DNA of 64,000 bases, from NCBI GenBank assembly GCA_030248225.1, contig JASANE010010105.1:1-64000 (forward strand), given 5' to 3'. This document shows positions 1 to 11,559 of the stretch, in pieces. The notes beneath the pieces were generated by a model. That model saw only the letters and a program-made list of their open reading frames with translations, was not told the DNA's origin and made no database searches. The position numbers and the translations under genes were made by a program. The stretch is from Trileptium ribeirensis (taxonomy: Eukaryota > Nematoda > Enoplea > Enoplida > Thoracostomopsidae). How positions within the stretch are numbered: the stretch's first letter is position 1; every line of letters begins with the position of its first letter.

Positions 1-905
1 AGGTTGTGAAATCTGAGTGTTTGATAATGTAATTTAACGAGAAGTTGAGACACAATGAGTACGTATCAACTTAAAAATGAACTGAATATCAGCAACGTTG
101 CTTGAATAGTTGACGAAATGTGCCCGCCTATCGTGTAGTTAGGTACTTACAATGTGCATGCACTTAAAGGATGATTCGTTGTGCAAAATGTCACCAACAA
201 CATACATTATAGTCAGAGCGGTTGTGGAGATATTGCCGTTTTGTGTATCTTGAACTTCATGGGTTGATTAAAAATCCATTCTGATCCAGACATGCAGCAT
301 AAATAATAATAGCAGCAGACTGAGCAATAATTGCTCTATAAAATGAAACCAACACCAATCTCCAGCGGTCGCAGAGATAATATGGTCGTTTTCGAGTATT
401 TGGGTGTCGCGAGCCCATTCAAAAATCCGTTTCGAGCTAATCCTGCTACAATAATATTTCCAGGTCTTTAGAGGAATTGTTCTAAAATGAGTCTAATAAC
501 ACCCATACATCAAGAGCATTTACGGAGATAATTGCATTTTCGTGTATTTTGGGTCTCTTTGGCTCATTCAAGCCCCATTTTGACCCAACCGTGCACCGTT
601 AAACAATGACGGCAGCGGTACAATATCAGCAGTTACATAGAAAGTGAATGGTTCTATACAATAAGTCTAATATAACCCAAATATATTTATTGGTTATGGA
701 GATGTGGTCGCTTTCGTATATTTCGGGCCTCATGGGCACTTTTAAAACCAGTTTGGATCGTAATCCTGGACCCAAAAGTAATAATGTGCAAAAACCTTAC
801 GTGCAATTTTACAGAGTCTTAATTGCACTACAAAATGAATCTGATTTGGCTGAAATATCTGCAACCATTGTTAAAATACAATTAAGAATATATTTTTTCG
901 AATCT
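1..905. repeat. dispersed repeat with internal ~150-base monomers (family M), copy 1
   Basis: Several degenerate units follow each other, each with a core like GAATGAATTGCTCTAYAAAA, then CGGTTGCGGAGATATT, then TTCGTGTATTTTGGGTC and a stretch near AACCCGTTTTGACC. The same units occur at 33345-35530 and 47735-48490. No coding potential is visible. The copy begins at or before the window edge. Confidence 0.75.
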
Positions 906-1451
906 CTATACGACCCGACTCGATCCCCTTAGGCCATCATTTACGGCCGGAAAGAGTTATAGTTCGATTTCGCGTCTAAGTGGCACAAATAGAAATTTTA
1001 AGCTTCCGAATGAGGTATCGCGCGATTCAATTAGCCCAATTGAGTTTATGCGTGTCACATCTTATTCAAAGAAACCAGGAAACAAGCATGGTCGAAAACT
1101 ACTTTACTGCGCCCAGTGAGAATTCTTCGCTAAGGCCGTTTCGCGCGCTAGTCAGAATTATCGATAAATTTGTAATGTGTTTAGCTGGCATTTTGACGAT
1201 ATGGGCCTAAAATCTGAAAGGCGCTGAAGAGCAATGAAAACTCAACATAAAATATTTGTCGCCGCATACTAAAGCCCGCTGTTACGGCTACAAAAATCCG
1301 TAATTTGTGTCTTTTACTAGTTATTCCTAGCGAATATAAATATCGGAAGCTTTTGTTAATTATTATTACATACAAAAATTTTGCTATCTTTGCAGCCTAA
1401 AGAAGCTACAACATTAGCCCAACAATTAACTTAAACGGTTAGAAAGTATAT
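906..1451. other. no recognisable gene
   Basis: AT-rich intergenic or intronic sequence with two short unconvincing open frames (980-1210 plus, 1181-1375 minus). I see no motif, repeat or splice-bounded exon in it. Confidence 0.5.
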
Positions 1452-1828
1452 GACCTGCTTTAAGCACAATGAAATATTATTTTTTGAGAAAAATACATTA
1501 ATAGTAATTGAATATTCTTATATGACGGAAAGCATTAAACCGAATAGTCTTCGATGGTTCAATATGAAAATCAGGAATGTAAATAGTTAAAAGAAAGTGA
1601 AACGACAATAGACGAGCACTTCACAGTAGTTATCTCCACTGTGACACAATTATTGTGTGATACTGTGATACAACTACATTATTACACGTCACTCCGTAGA
1701 CTTTGTGGTGACGATACAACTTTCGATACGATACAACTTTAGATTTGTAACGTAATTGAATCACCTGCTTTAAGCACACTGAAATATTGTTTTTTGACGA
1801 AAATGCATTTATTATATTAATTGAATGT
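1452..1828 (+). repeat. local tandem duplication split by a transposon (first part)
   Basis: A unit beginning CCTGCTTTAAGCACA at 1452 runs through TATTCTTATATGACGG and TGATACAACTACATTATT to about 1690. A second unit begins at 1765, is cut at 1828 by the element at 1829-3433, and resumes at 3434-3612. The first unit thus shows the uninterrupted sequence of the insertion site. Confidence 0.8.
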
Positions 1829-3433
1829 GGGTCATTTCACGAAACCATGTCATTTTAGTCGGGGGGTGGGGGGCTACGTCGGCACTTTTTGGCCCATACC
1901 ATCAGTCTTTTCGAAGGAAATTTAATGTCGCTGTGAGGTGTAGTAATAGCATATCCGACGGTCATAACGAGGTATGGTGGACCTCTGTACCCCAAACATA
2001 GCAGGAGCCAGATGCCTTCAACCAGGGTTGGCCAAATGAAGCCAAAAACACATGTCCCAATATAAACGTTCGCCGTATCGCTAGCACGTGATACATATGT
2101 GTGTTTTTCATTTCACTGTGATCCATTGGTATTTGCTAATTTTTCCGGAAAAACTTGGGAGTAAGCATCGACACCGAAGCTGACGTCAAGCTTCCGAAAT
2201 TTTTTTTCGTGACATGTAGCCCCCCGACCAAGGTCAAATCTGGCAGCTTTCAGACGCTGGTAAATAACGTCAAAGTGCACTAGCGCCAAAAATGCTACAT
2301 AACGGTAATCGTAATCAGTACAGGTGTTATTGGAAAAAAGAATATCAGCGTCTGTCCATGTGTTATTTCATTATGAGGTCGAAAGTCATAAAATGCCAAA
2401 AATGGAGTATGCAAAATGTAGCCCCCCCCCGACCTGACCAAACTTAAATTTAAAAAAGCCAAATTTAGCATACAGTCTTACAATAGGCCGGATATAAACA
2501 TAGTAAAGCCCCACTAGAATCGACCCATCTATTAAAAAATTTTTAATGAAAATATATCCCCCCCGACCTGGCGTGTACCCCCCCCCCCGACCGCATGTAT
2601 AATAAAAGTAATCGAAGGTCGCAAGAATCATATTAGTATATAAGTTCATCATTGCACTATGATATGGGGCCGTGCTGTTAACTGGGCAGCTAGGGAACCC
2701 TTCTGCCTGCCCGCACATATGTTACACGCATTGTCCTTGGTATCATCACTTAAATGTAAGCTAGTCATAGATCAACTGTATTTGTTTTACACCAGCTTAC
2801 ATCTAGAATGTATAGAAGTAGCTAAAGTTTGGCGCGTTGCATGTTGTAGGAAGCTGTAGCCCCCCAACCTGAGGTGTAGCCCCCCCCCCCGATCTGAGGT
2901 GTAGCCCCCCCGACTACCACATATCGGGGTGCCAATTTTTACAAGGCCTAAGGGTCTGCCAGAAATTTTTTGTCTGTCATCCCCCACTCATGGTTGGTTT
3001 GTGAGCATAAAATGGTATCAGTAGGTACTGTCTCCGTTGCGCTAGAAAAACTTCTGCGACAGGTTTGTTCTAAATTAGTCGATTTTTAACCCCAAGAATG
3101 GCCTAGCAGCATCAATTTTACGTCGCAAGTGCTCCAAATGGCTTGACGAGGACCATTTTGGTCCGACTTGCATAAAAACAGACCATGGTTGGCGTGTCAC
3201 TCCGTCAACCTACAGAATAATGACTTATTTCGGATTAAAATTTGACCCCCAGGGTGCCCTTTCCCACCCCTGTAGCAGGTTTCAGGTAGCTCGTTTTGCA
3301 TAGAGACATCGATATTCGAAAAAATTCAAGGTTTTTTTACATGGGAAGGGTCTTGACACTGTACATTCGAAAACGTTTCATTTCGGCTTCAAAAAGTGGT
3401 GTTTCAAAAGTACATGGTTGCGTGAAATGACCC
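1829..3433. mobile_element. non-autonomous DNA transposon, GGGTCAT family, copy 1
   Basis: Terminal inverted repeats GGGTCATTTCACGAAACCAT and GGGTCATTTCACGCAACCAT (the latter read on the minus strand) bound a 1605-base element. Its flanks ATGT (1825-1828) and ATAT (3434-3437) fit a 4-base target duplication, and the duplicated host unit at 1501-1527 shows the empty site with one ATAT. The interior has no transposase but several C-tracts of 7-13 bases attached to GACCTGAGGTGTAG-like units. It shares most of its length with 12484-14058. The superfamily is not assigned. Confidence 0.85.
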
Positions 3434-3612
3434 ATATTCTTATGACGGCAAGTATTAAAACGAACAGTCTTCGATGGTTCAATATGAAAATCAGGAATGT
3501 AAAAAGTTAAAAAGAAACTGAAACGACGATAGACGAGCACTTCACGGTAGTTATCTCCACTGTGATACAATTATTGTGTGATACTGTGATACAACTACAT
3601 TATTACACGTCA
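3434..3612 (+). repeat. local tandem duplication, second half of interrupted unit
   Basis: This continues the unit cut at 1828. It matches about 1512-1690 closely, including the TTATCTCCACTGTGA and ATTATTGTGTGATACTG segments, and ends at TTACACGTCA. Confidence 0.8.
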
Positions 3613-3889
3613 AAAAATGAAAAAACCTGCTGCGCCACAAAAAATATCATCCGATTTAATAACATTCTCAAGCAAGCAAGTACCATCATAAAAATCATTC
3701 CGTGGATAAAATGCTAGTAGCATGCCGACGAGATTATATAGATGTTCATCGCACTGAACGTGACATTGTGAGTTTTTCAGCTTATCCACCAGAACAATTG
3801 ATGACATTTCACATGATGTCCAAGCGAGTGAGGGTTCCCATGAGCTAGGAGTTAAACTATTGTGTTTCCTTTTCATAAAGGTGTTGCAC

Positions 3890-3998
3890 GAGTTCAGAGT
3901 TCGGCAGATAATGTTGTTCACGCGGGCAGAGGTAAGAAAAACTATTATGTTACTTAGGTACTGAGAAAGATTTAGATGTGTTTCGTACACTTCACCAA
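3890..3998 (-). CDS. candidate RLR exon with helicase motif IV
   Basis: A minus-strand frame reads VYETHLNLSQYLSNIIVFLT and SARVNNIICRTLNS. Vertebrate RIG-I has EYHLNPETITILFVKTRxxxxxLxxWI at motif IV, so the spacing and the beta-strand-T-x-R pattern agree. The acceptor would be the AG at 4000-3999. The donor is unclear: GTGCAA at 3889 is weak, and the frame stays open to 3613 with sequence I do not recognise. Exons for about 130 residues between this and 8958 are missing. It could also be a chance open frame. Confidence 0.3.
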
Positions 3999-4324
3999 CT
4001 TAGTATACCTGAGACATTTAGCTGGTGAGATTAAGCAAAGTTGTGCTTAACTCTTGTAGATTGTTCAGATAGTTGTAATTCAGATAGTTCCATAAGTATT
4101 TCTACTTCAAAGGACGGCAATGTAAACTGTGGCAACCCACTTAAGGCCATCATACAACAGCAATAATAATAAGGCAGCCAATCACCACAGAGACGCAGTG
4201 ATAAAGAATCGATCACAGGGAGAAATAGTTTACGCACAATTAAACTGCCACTAGATAATTAAACAATTAACATATATATTATAAACGAATAATCGAACAG
4301 ACGCGTGCGCAAGTTACAGATATT

Positions 4325-4735
4325 CTGTGATCGCCTCACGCGATAATTGTAACAGAGCGAGCGAAGCGAGCGGAGTTTCCTCTGGGGGCGCTAGAACAAC
4401 TTCGTGAAAATTTCATTTTCGTCTCTCGCTATAATTAATAACCCATTTTCGTACGGACGGATTTCATCATTTTTTTCTGTTCAATAGTAAAAGCGTCTAC
4501 GATCTCTTGTTCCCTACGAGCAACTGTGTCCTTTAGCTGAACGCGAACAGCCCAGACCTCATCTTCCGGCTCAAAATAGCACAATACTGGTTTTTGAGGG
4601 TTCTTTACCAAATCTGCACATACGGATACCAGTTTTTCGTAGTACGTATCTCGCAACATAGGATTCGCATCGAAAACCAGTATCCTGATTAAGCACATCC
4701 AGATCTACAACTTTGCAATCTACGAAATTTTGTAG
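4325..4735 (-). repeat. family M end fragment, inverted
   Basis: Read on the minus strand this matches 14340-14690: AAAGTTGTAGATCTGGATG near the start and GAAACTCCGCTCGCTTCGC at the end. It contains an 87-residue open frame (4435-4698). The paralogous copy at 14371 reads a diverged, broken version of that frame, so I treat it as repeat rather than gene. Confidence 0.65.
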
Positions 4736-5079
4736 GACCACTCCGTGGGACGCTGTGTGCTCGAATACGGTTCATCGAACCTTTGCCACAAATACCGAAT
4801 TTTCAGATTTCTCAGGGTTATTGCTTGTTTTGACCTTACAATGAGTGCCTATTTGGTGATCAAGCACATTGAATAAGATGTTTATGCTATCTCGAGTCCA
4901 AATTGACTATATTATACCTTTTCATGAGGTTTCAAGAATGATTTGGTAATCGTGAGTCTAACGTTCATATTTCAAGTCTTTTCAACGGGTTTAGGGTCAA
5001 TGAACCCGCTTTACAGAATATAGTCTGTCTTCAGTTTGGTTAGATATTGCGTAAAGGTGATAACGAATTGTCTACATAG
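4736..5079. other. no recognisable gene
   Basis: AT-rich sequence between two repeats. No conserved motif, exon border or clear repeat is seen. Confidence 0.4.
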
Positions 5080-5641
5080 CAGAATAACACAATTGAGATT
5101 AACCGGAACTGCAATTTTTTCCGGAATCAGAACTGAAACCGGAACCTGGTTTAATCTATAAGGTAAAATAAAAAGAAGTATTAATGTGTTTCCTGTTGTT
5201 TGAATGTGAACGATGGGGATGTGTGGTAATTTACCCAATTAAACATGATGGTTTCCTTATTTTAAAAGTACATTGGGTAATTGGGCACGCTGTTACCCTA
5301 CTAAAGTGCATCATGGAGCTATAAATGCCCAATTTCGGTAATAAAATTGCGAAATTTTGACATTATTCAATTGGTACGTTGGATGCTGTATAGAGTGAAC
5401 AGATTTTTCGGGTATATATATACATAATTGGCAGTAGTTGTTTCTTACAGTATACTATGCAGGAAGACTTGGGTAATGGAATATCTAACAAATTCTGGAC
5501 TAAGCAGTACCTGATTTAAAAATTATATATATACTACCGTTTGATTGACTAACGTTATCTCTCTATGCTATTTAAATTGTGTAGTAGAGATTGGGAAAAG
5601 GCTGTTGGGAAATTAAAGGACTAGCAGATGTACCAGAGTGA

Positions 5642-6055
5642 CACACAGTCTTTTGTACAACGCTTTCAGCATAGCGACCAGTTTGAACGGAACTCCTTGG
5701 CTTCTAATGATGCTCCACATAGACTCGCGAGGCACTGAGTCAAACGCGGCAGAAAAGTCAACGAAGCACGCTGCAAACGGGCGACGATATTCGTGTCTGC
5801 GTTCTATGAGTTGCCGCAAGCAGAAAATTTGATCAGCACAGCCTCGAACAGATCTGAATCCAGCCTGCGATTCACGTGTCGATATTTCCCGGTACGGTTT
5901 TATTCTGCTTATTATCACCATCTCCAGTACTTTTAAGGCCAGATCAAGAAGGCTAATCCCACGATGGTTGCCGCAAACTGACTTATCCCCTTTCTCGTGC
6001 AAAGGGATTACAACCGCTGTCTCACAGCCTTCAGGGATATCTTCTTCATACCAAC
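5642..6055 (-). pseudogene. LINE reverse transcriptase, inverted 5' part (domains 1-4)
   Basis: The minus-strand frame has EEDIPEGCETAVVIPLHEKG, then HRGISLLDLALKVLEMVIIS, then SQAGFRSVRGCADQIFCLRQ and PFAACFVDFSAAFDSVPRES. These are reverse-transcriptase blocks 1-4: the IPLxKKGD and N(Y/H)RGISLL motifs and the first catalytic Asp in the FVDF-AFD block. It ends at MLKALYK, where the plus-strand half resumes after a gap of a few residues. Endonuclease and earlier sequence are missing. Confidence 0.88.
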
Positions 6056-7048
6056 AATCTGTACAACACCTGCAGTGAAAGCTTTGAAGTGACAACGGGA
6101 GTAAGACAAGGTGCAATTGGTTCGCCCTTACTATTCAACTTCGTCATTGACTGGATTCTCAACAACGCGCTCAGTGCGCGTGATGGCGTCGATGCTGGAA
6201 ACGGAGACCTGATCACTGACTTGACGTTCGCTGACGACATAGCGTTGCTTGCAGAGGATGAAGGGGGTCTGCAAGACATGCTGGACCGTGTGCAAGACGC
6301 AGCTGCGAGGGTAGGCATGGTCATCAGTGCCGCCAAAACGAAAGCCATGACATGCGCGGGTAACCAACCCCTGAATCTCAGTCTAAATGGTGCTGTTATC
6401 GAATCGGTTCGTAGCTTTAAGTACCTCGGCAGCGAGATTGATGCAACGGGTCAGGCTGTCATAGATGTTAAAACTCGCATTGCTAAAGCGGCTGCAGCGA
6501 TGCGCGCTCTGAACCACCTGTGGAAAAAGAGGAACGTTTCAATAAAAACAAAGATGCGGGTGTATTTGGCAGGAGTGCGACTTGTACTACTGTATGGATG
6601 TGAAAGTTGGCCAGTGTTGAAACAGCTGGAAAGAAAGTTGGAAGTTTTCGAACACCGATCTTGGCGACGTATACTGAGAATATCATATCTAGACCGGGTT
6701 ACTAATGTAGAAGTACGGCAACGGCTTGGAGTTGAAGAGCAGATTTCGCAGTATATCAAGAGGCGACGCTTAATCTGGTTCGGACATGCGTCCAGAATGG
6801 AACCTGGCCGGTTACCGCATCGGCTTTTATTTGCCAACGTCAACCCGAACTGGAAGAGACCCAGTGGCGGTGTCAGAAAGACCTGGATTCGAAAAGTGTC
6901 GCAGGACCTCGATATTCCTGCAATTAAACAGTCATTCAGAGGAAATGCGAGAACATGGAGAAAGAAGTGGCTCAACCATTGCCAACAGGTAGCCCAGGAC
7001 CGAGAAGCGTTCAAAAAGCTCATTAACTCAGCTATGGTCAACCTATGA
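6056..7048 (+). pseudogene. LINE reverse transcriptase, 3' part (domains 5 to C-terminus)
   Basis: About 325 open codons: TTGVRQGAIGSPLLFNFVID is block 5, LTFADDIALLAED holds the catalytic FADD box, and FKYLGSEIDATG is block 7. The C-terminal region has LLYGCESWPV and then RRLIWFGHASRMEPGRLPHR and WKRPSGGVRKTWIRKV, which is typical of RTE/BovB-like elements (WxGHxxRM and RPxGRPxxxW). The 3' half is intact, but without the inverted 5' part it cannot make a working enzyme. Confidence 0.9.
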
Positions 7049-7346
7049 ACAGAAATGTTTGATGGTTCAACAAGTACAAAAGTACAAGTATGTACTAGAG
7101 TGAATGCAAAGACAGAACATATTTTATTTATATGTTAAACAAATAGCATCAAGAATATTGCTGCGTTTACGGCTTAGTTTGTTATCAAATTTTGACAGAG
7201 AGATGGAAAAATTATATTACAAATTTCACTATGCAGATATCAAAAAGTGGTGAAACCGAAACTTCGAGTCAGGCAAAAAGTAGCCGGAACCGGAACCAGT
7301 AACCAGAGCCTGAGTTTTGCCACAACCGGAATTCCGGTACTCCTGG

Positions 7347-7625
7347 CTATATATAGGATTTTAGGTAGGCGGAATACGATGGTTTTGGTTATTTAGAGAC
7401 CGACACAAATATTTGATGCGTTGTCAGTTGTTTTCGACGAGGTTTTAGGATTTTCAATTTTTAGGATTCAGGGTTCAAGAGGTTGTGGTATATGTATCAA
7501 ACACAAACCTGTTAGAGGTGATTACACAAAATAACTTAAAAATGAAACCACGCTCGCGCCGTTTCACCCCCGTTTCCGAGTTACTAGTAATATTAGCGGT
7601 CTAGAATATATACTAGCAGATTAAA
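7347..7625 (+). repeat. dispersed repeat R3, copy 1
   Basis: It starts near TAGGCGGAATACGATGGTTT and contains GTGATTACACAAAATAAC and AAATGAAACCACGC. These blocks recur in inverted orientation at 11560-12215. Non-coding. Confidence 0.6.
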
Positions 7626-8957
7626 TTCCTGCCATACGCTGTAACATTGGGATATAAAATGTGTAATGATGTGGACTTAATGCCCCGCGAAATAATTTAT
7701 ACTGGCGATTATAATAGAAATAAAATTTATAGAATATGAAAACTGGGCCACCTAGGAAACTATAAAGAAACCTGTATTAAAGGGACACTGTGTATCGAGG
7801 AAAGTTCTGGTGGTACGTAGTTTAGCCAGAGGCTGAGCCGTCAATCTAACTGCTCAGATGTAAAACCAAATGATCGTCCCAAGCTGGAAAGCTCCGGGGT
7901 AATTAGGAATAAAATATTTATGGAAATGGTCCATGTCAAATTTTGTTCAGAAATAGGGTTATATGTTTATCCCAGGTCATTGCCAAAACAACGAAGAAAA
8001 TGTCCATAGATCAGTACCAAATATTATCGAGTTTATAAGGAAAGTTTCGATTTTGGAAGAACAATAAAGTGAATTTAAATACAAATAAAATGCTGCAAAC
8101 TTACTAAAAAGCCTTACTGCAAACGCAACGGTCCCGCATTGCATCTACCACAACGTTAACAATAAAATTCAGCACTTACAAAATCCGTAGAAAGTATATG
8201 ACGAAAAAAGTTACAAAAATTAGAATTTTTATAATCCTAGAATGCTTTAAAACTTTAGTTTGATTTCTGGACTGATTTTTTTTCAAAAATTCGCGAAGCC
8301 GAGATGTGTTATTTTTAAGAGACATAATCATAATTGCTGCGACCATGAATAATCTCTACGCTACAACGACCACGAGTTGGCAAACTGTGCGCGCCGTTAT
8401 TTCAAGTCGTATAAAAGCACATAAAGAAAATAGTTTGCTTATGAACATTTCGGTTGCTATATTGTTTATGCATGTGATTACGAATTGATTAATTTGAATT
8501 TACAGAGTTGAAAGTGTGTATAAGAAACCACTTATTGTAAATACAAAATTAAGAACATGAAATTAAACCAAGACTGACTGAATATCCGTAACCAAAGCAA
8601 GGGCATTTCTACAATTATTATTAAAGAATTTAACTTTGTTAACAATTTCTCTGGCTGTGTTAGGCATAAATCATCACTGCGTTGATTCATTTTTCTATAT
8701 TTATTTATGACGGATTTTCGCTTAGACGAAAATAACCGAAATATAACGAAACATCGTTCGATTTGTCAGCACTTAATTCGGATTGGAACAGTACATCTTG
8801 CTAAAATATCGTACCTTTCTGAATACTTCCAAATTATCATCCTATTTAATATTCTAATTTCGTACTCGGACAGGCTATTTTAATAAGAAGACGACATGTT
8901 GGAAAGACGTGAATAAAAGCATCAAGACAATGCAATCACATAGACTAGAATGCTTAC
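7626..8957. other. intronic AT-rich sequence, no recognisable gene
   Basis: This should be RLR intron. I searched both strands for helicase-insert and motif IV-VI signatures (EHLRKYNxAL, GRGRA, EEGxD) and found none. Short open frames such as 8306-8488 show no motif. Confidence 0.45.
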
Positions 8958-9056
8958 CCATACGTGGCTTCAGGTACTGTTCGATTTTAGCCATAATTTC
9001 TTGAACGTGAATGGAAAACGGGTGACGCGAATGTGTTGGGTTCACACGAATTAGTT
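8958..9056 (-). CDS. RLR exon: start of the helicase insertion domain
   Basis: Thirty-two codons reading LIRVNPTHSRHPFSIHVQEI and MAKIEQYLKPRM. MDA5 and RIG-I have the same layout directly after the ELEQ segment: an xREDPFxxxLxEIMxxIxxY-like helix that opens the Hel2i domain, which contacts the RNA backbone. The acceptor TTTTTAG lies before 9056 and a strong GTAAGC donor follows 8958, phase 1 in and out. Joined to the preceding exon the frame continues through PRD into LIRVNP. The rest of Hel2i and the second RecA domain should follow at lower coordinates. Confidence 0.78.
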
Positions 9057-11559
9057 CTAAAAATGACACATACAGTTGTATAGAACAGTATCACGGTATT
9101 CGAAAGAAGACAACAGCGCATTGTGATTCTCATAACAAAGCCAAATGACAGATGTTCATACTACTTAAATAAACTATATAGTATATTTAAGTTTATTGTT
9201 ATATATACAGCATACTATATATTTTAGTAAAACTATTTACATGACATAAACAACATCCATTTCTGAATTGAATTCCAGGGTAAAGATTTCCTGTTTAAGG
9301 CCATGTATTCGGCGTTATAAACATTTTGTACACAAGTTAAGCCAATTTAAGTAACATTCCTTTTTTTTACAAAAAATTAACCCGGCCGTTGTAACATAGC
9401 ATCCAGTTTGCACTGAGGTTTGTGGTATAATGATACTAACCTATCCAAGTAAAAAAAACTGTGTTTGAACAAATAGATTCACTGAAACATGAAACGAAAA
9501 ACCTGACCTGACGAAACAACTACTTTCTGATAACTTGATGATCCTTGGCACATTAAAAAAGCCACATTCGTATGACAGAATCAATGTGCTACTACGAGGC
9601 AACACATTGAGACCAAAATTAATTCCAAAGAACATTTTTATGTATCTGAGCAAAAGAAGCTTTGATTCGTCAATAAAATTTATTCATGTTTAAAACGGAA
9701 ATAGCGCATTTTAATTATTCGTTACCGACGTTAAATAATAAAATTGAAGATGTCTCCGTGATAGTTCACAAATAAATACAAAATTTCACACGACATAAAT
9801 TTTTTGTCTAACAGCAGTTTACCAAGTCCATTGAAGTGTGTTTCAGAGGCAGCTTTTGACTTTTACATCATGCTTGGAAACATGTTATCTTTACGCGTAT
9901 TTAGAATTACATAGCAACCTTGAGTACCAAATTTGATTTGGAAAATATTTCGCGATAACTTTCGTTACTATTTGGTTACGCAGACAAAATACACTCACGG
10001 ACAGAATTCACTGCACATGCACGCGCGCAGCAATATGCAAATAGAGCGTTTAAACGCAAACGCATGCAATCGTGTTTAGCCGCATGTGCGATCATACGTG
10101 CGCGTTCGTTTCCTGTGCAATTAATAACGTCTGTGACTGTATTTTCTTTGACAGAAATTCACCAACTGATGCGGTGTATTGAAGGTATGGAAGGCTGGTG
10201 GATGGTGAAGCGCCTTCTGTGCTAACGAGAAGCCGTCATGTACATCACATGTGGATATTAAATCATACACAGTGTGTAATAACAGTTGCCGTTTGCACAA
10301 GATACATAGCGTCGCATGTACTGTATTAGAACATCGCTTTGCAACGTTTTGTGGGCTATAAAGATTTCATCTTAGAAACTACGATTTATAATTTCTGACT
10401 TTACACTATCGCAGCAACATTACTAACACTTTGACTTCGGTAGACCGAAAGTGAATTTATGCTCTGGTCGGAACAACTGTTGCGCTCTGTACCGGTCTGC
10501 CATTCCTGACCGACAGATTTCAGAGCTGATCCGGTACGGTCTATCGTGGCCGTCACTACAACTCTAATTAAATAATTGGTTTACGTTCTTAGCGCTTATA
10601 ATCCACGACTCCTCCTTAAATGGCGGTAGTGAGTTAAATTTAGCTCAATTGAATTAAATACGTAAATCGCGAAACGAAGCGAAACGTACCCAGCATGTCT
10701 ACTGCACCGCAAACGTGAAGTTGTTGTCAAAATGTAAACTGTTATTATTTTTGCCATTTATGCAGACACACCCATTACTAACTTTGACACACGCTAAAAT
10801 CGTTGCAACCGAACATGGATATCTATTCACTCAATGTCCGTAAATCGTAAAATTAAAATCGGTCCAAAATGCTGAAAAAACGCGCAAGGTCATGTTGAAC
10901 ACGAGAATAGTTCGCCACTCTTAATGTTAAAATAAAAATTAGTTTTGTAATTTCATCCATACAGCAGCTAACAAAATATTTGTTTGGTTTACATGATTTC
11001 GGTTTAAGCAAATAATAAGACCAAAAACTAAAAAAATAGATTTTCGGATGAACCTCAACCTATCAAAAAACGACGAAGTTCCGCACCGACACTAGCTAAG
11101 AAATCAGGACGCGTGGACTGGCACTAAATTTAACACCATCAGACAATATCGCTGGCAAATTAGTTCTTGACGGAAAAAAGAGAAAAAGCGAAATGTGATT
11201 ACTAATTTCTGAAATTGACGGTTTTCCGGTAACTCGGGAAAAGATGAGCGAACCCATCGTAATAGACCATTGATTCGACTCCTTTCCTCTACCTATCGAC
11301 TGATACAAAAATCACCCATGTAATTCTACTTACTGGGTCCAAAAACTTATTTCTCAACCTTTCTTTAGAGCCACAGCACTATGTACAATGTCTTCGTTGA
11401 GCCGGGTGTTCGTGGATTCTCTCCGACAAGTCCCAGCAAGACCGCTAAAAACGTTTACAAAATCCAACAAACAAGATTGCATTCAAAAATGTATTTTACG
11501 ATGATATGTCCGTAACGAATATGCATAGTGCAATTCTATTCAACTATTCGTGAAAACAA
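9057..11559. other. intronic sequence without recognisable gene
   Basis: AT-rich, with a patch of alternating purine-pyrimidine and CpG (about 10010-10110) and a moderately GC-rich stretch at 10430-10560. Open frames here (9441-9653, 11096-11308 minus) show no conserved motif or splice-bounded structure. Confidence 0.45.

Larger units (their letters stand above)
5642..7089 (+). mobile_element. 5'-truncated, twin-primed RTE-type LINE insertion
   Basis: The insertion is bounded by target duplications ATGTACCAGAGTGA (5628-5641) and ATGTACTAGAGTGA (7090-7103), 13 of 14 identical. The 3' half of the reverse-transcriptase ORF is on the plus strand (6056-7048); the preceding 5' part is on the minus strand (5642-6055). 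This is the inversion left by twin-primed target-primed reverse transcription. A very short 3' region with TACAAAAGTACAAG-like units follows the stop codon. Confidence 0.9.
5080..7346. mobile_element. old hAT-type element copy, split by a LINE
   Basis: The left part has AACCGGAACTGC and CTGAAACCGGAACCTGG; the right part has AGCCGGAACCGGAACC and ends ACCGGAATTCCGGTACTCC. Both ends share the CCGGAA-rich termini of the hAT copies at 29508, 31975, 56813 and 63549. Flanks CTACATAG and CTATATAT match at 6 of 8 positions, compatible with a worn 8-base duplication, but the exact ends are uncertain. The LINE at 5642-7089 sits inside it. Confidence 0.5.

Noticed and set aside
2386..2987. Minus-strand open frames rich in Gly and Pro (GRGGGYTPGRGG)
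   Set aside because: They arise from C-tracts of the GGGTCAT element, are not conserved in copy 2, and have no exon structure.
4435..4698. 87-codon minus-strand open frame
   Set aside because: The paralogous repeat at 14371 carries the same region with the frame eroded and the flanks are family M, so it is best read as repeat sequence.
6131..7041. Overlapping minus-strand open frames of up to 196 codons
   Set aside because: They are shadows of the plus-strand LINE reverse transcriptase.
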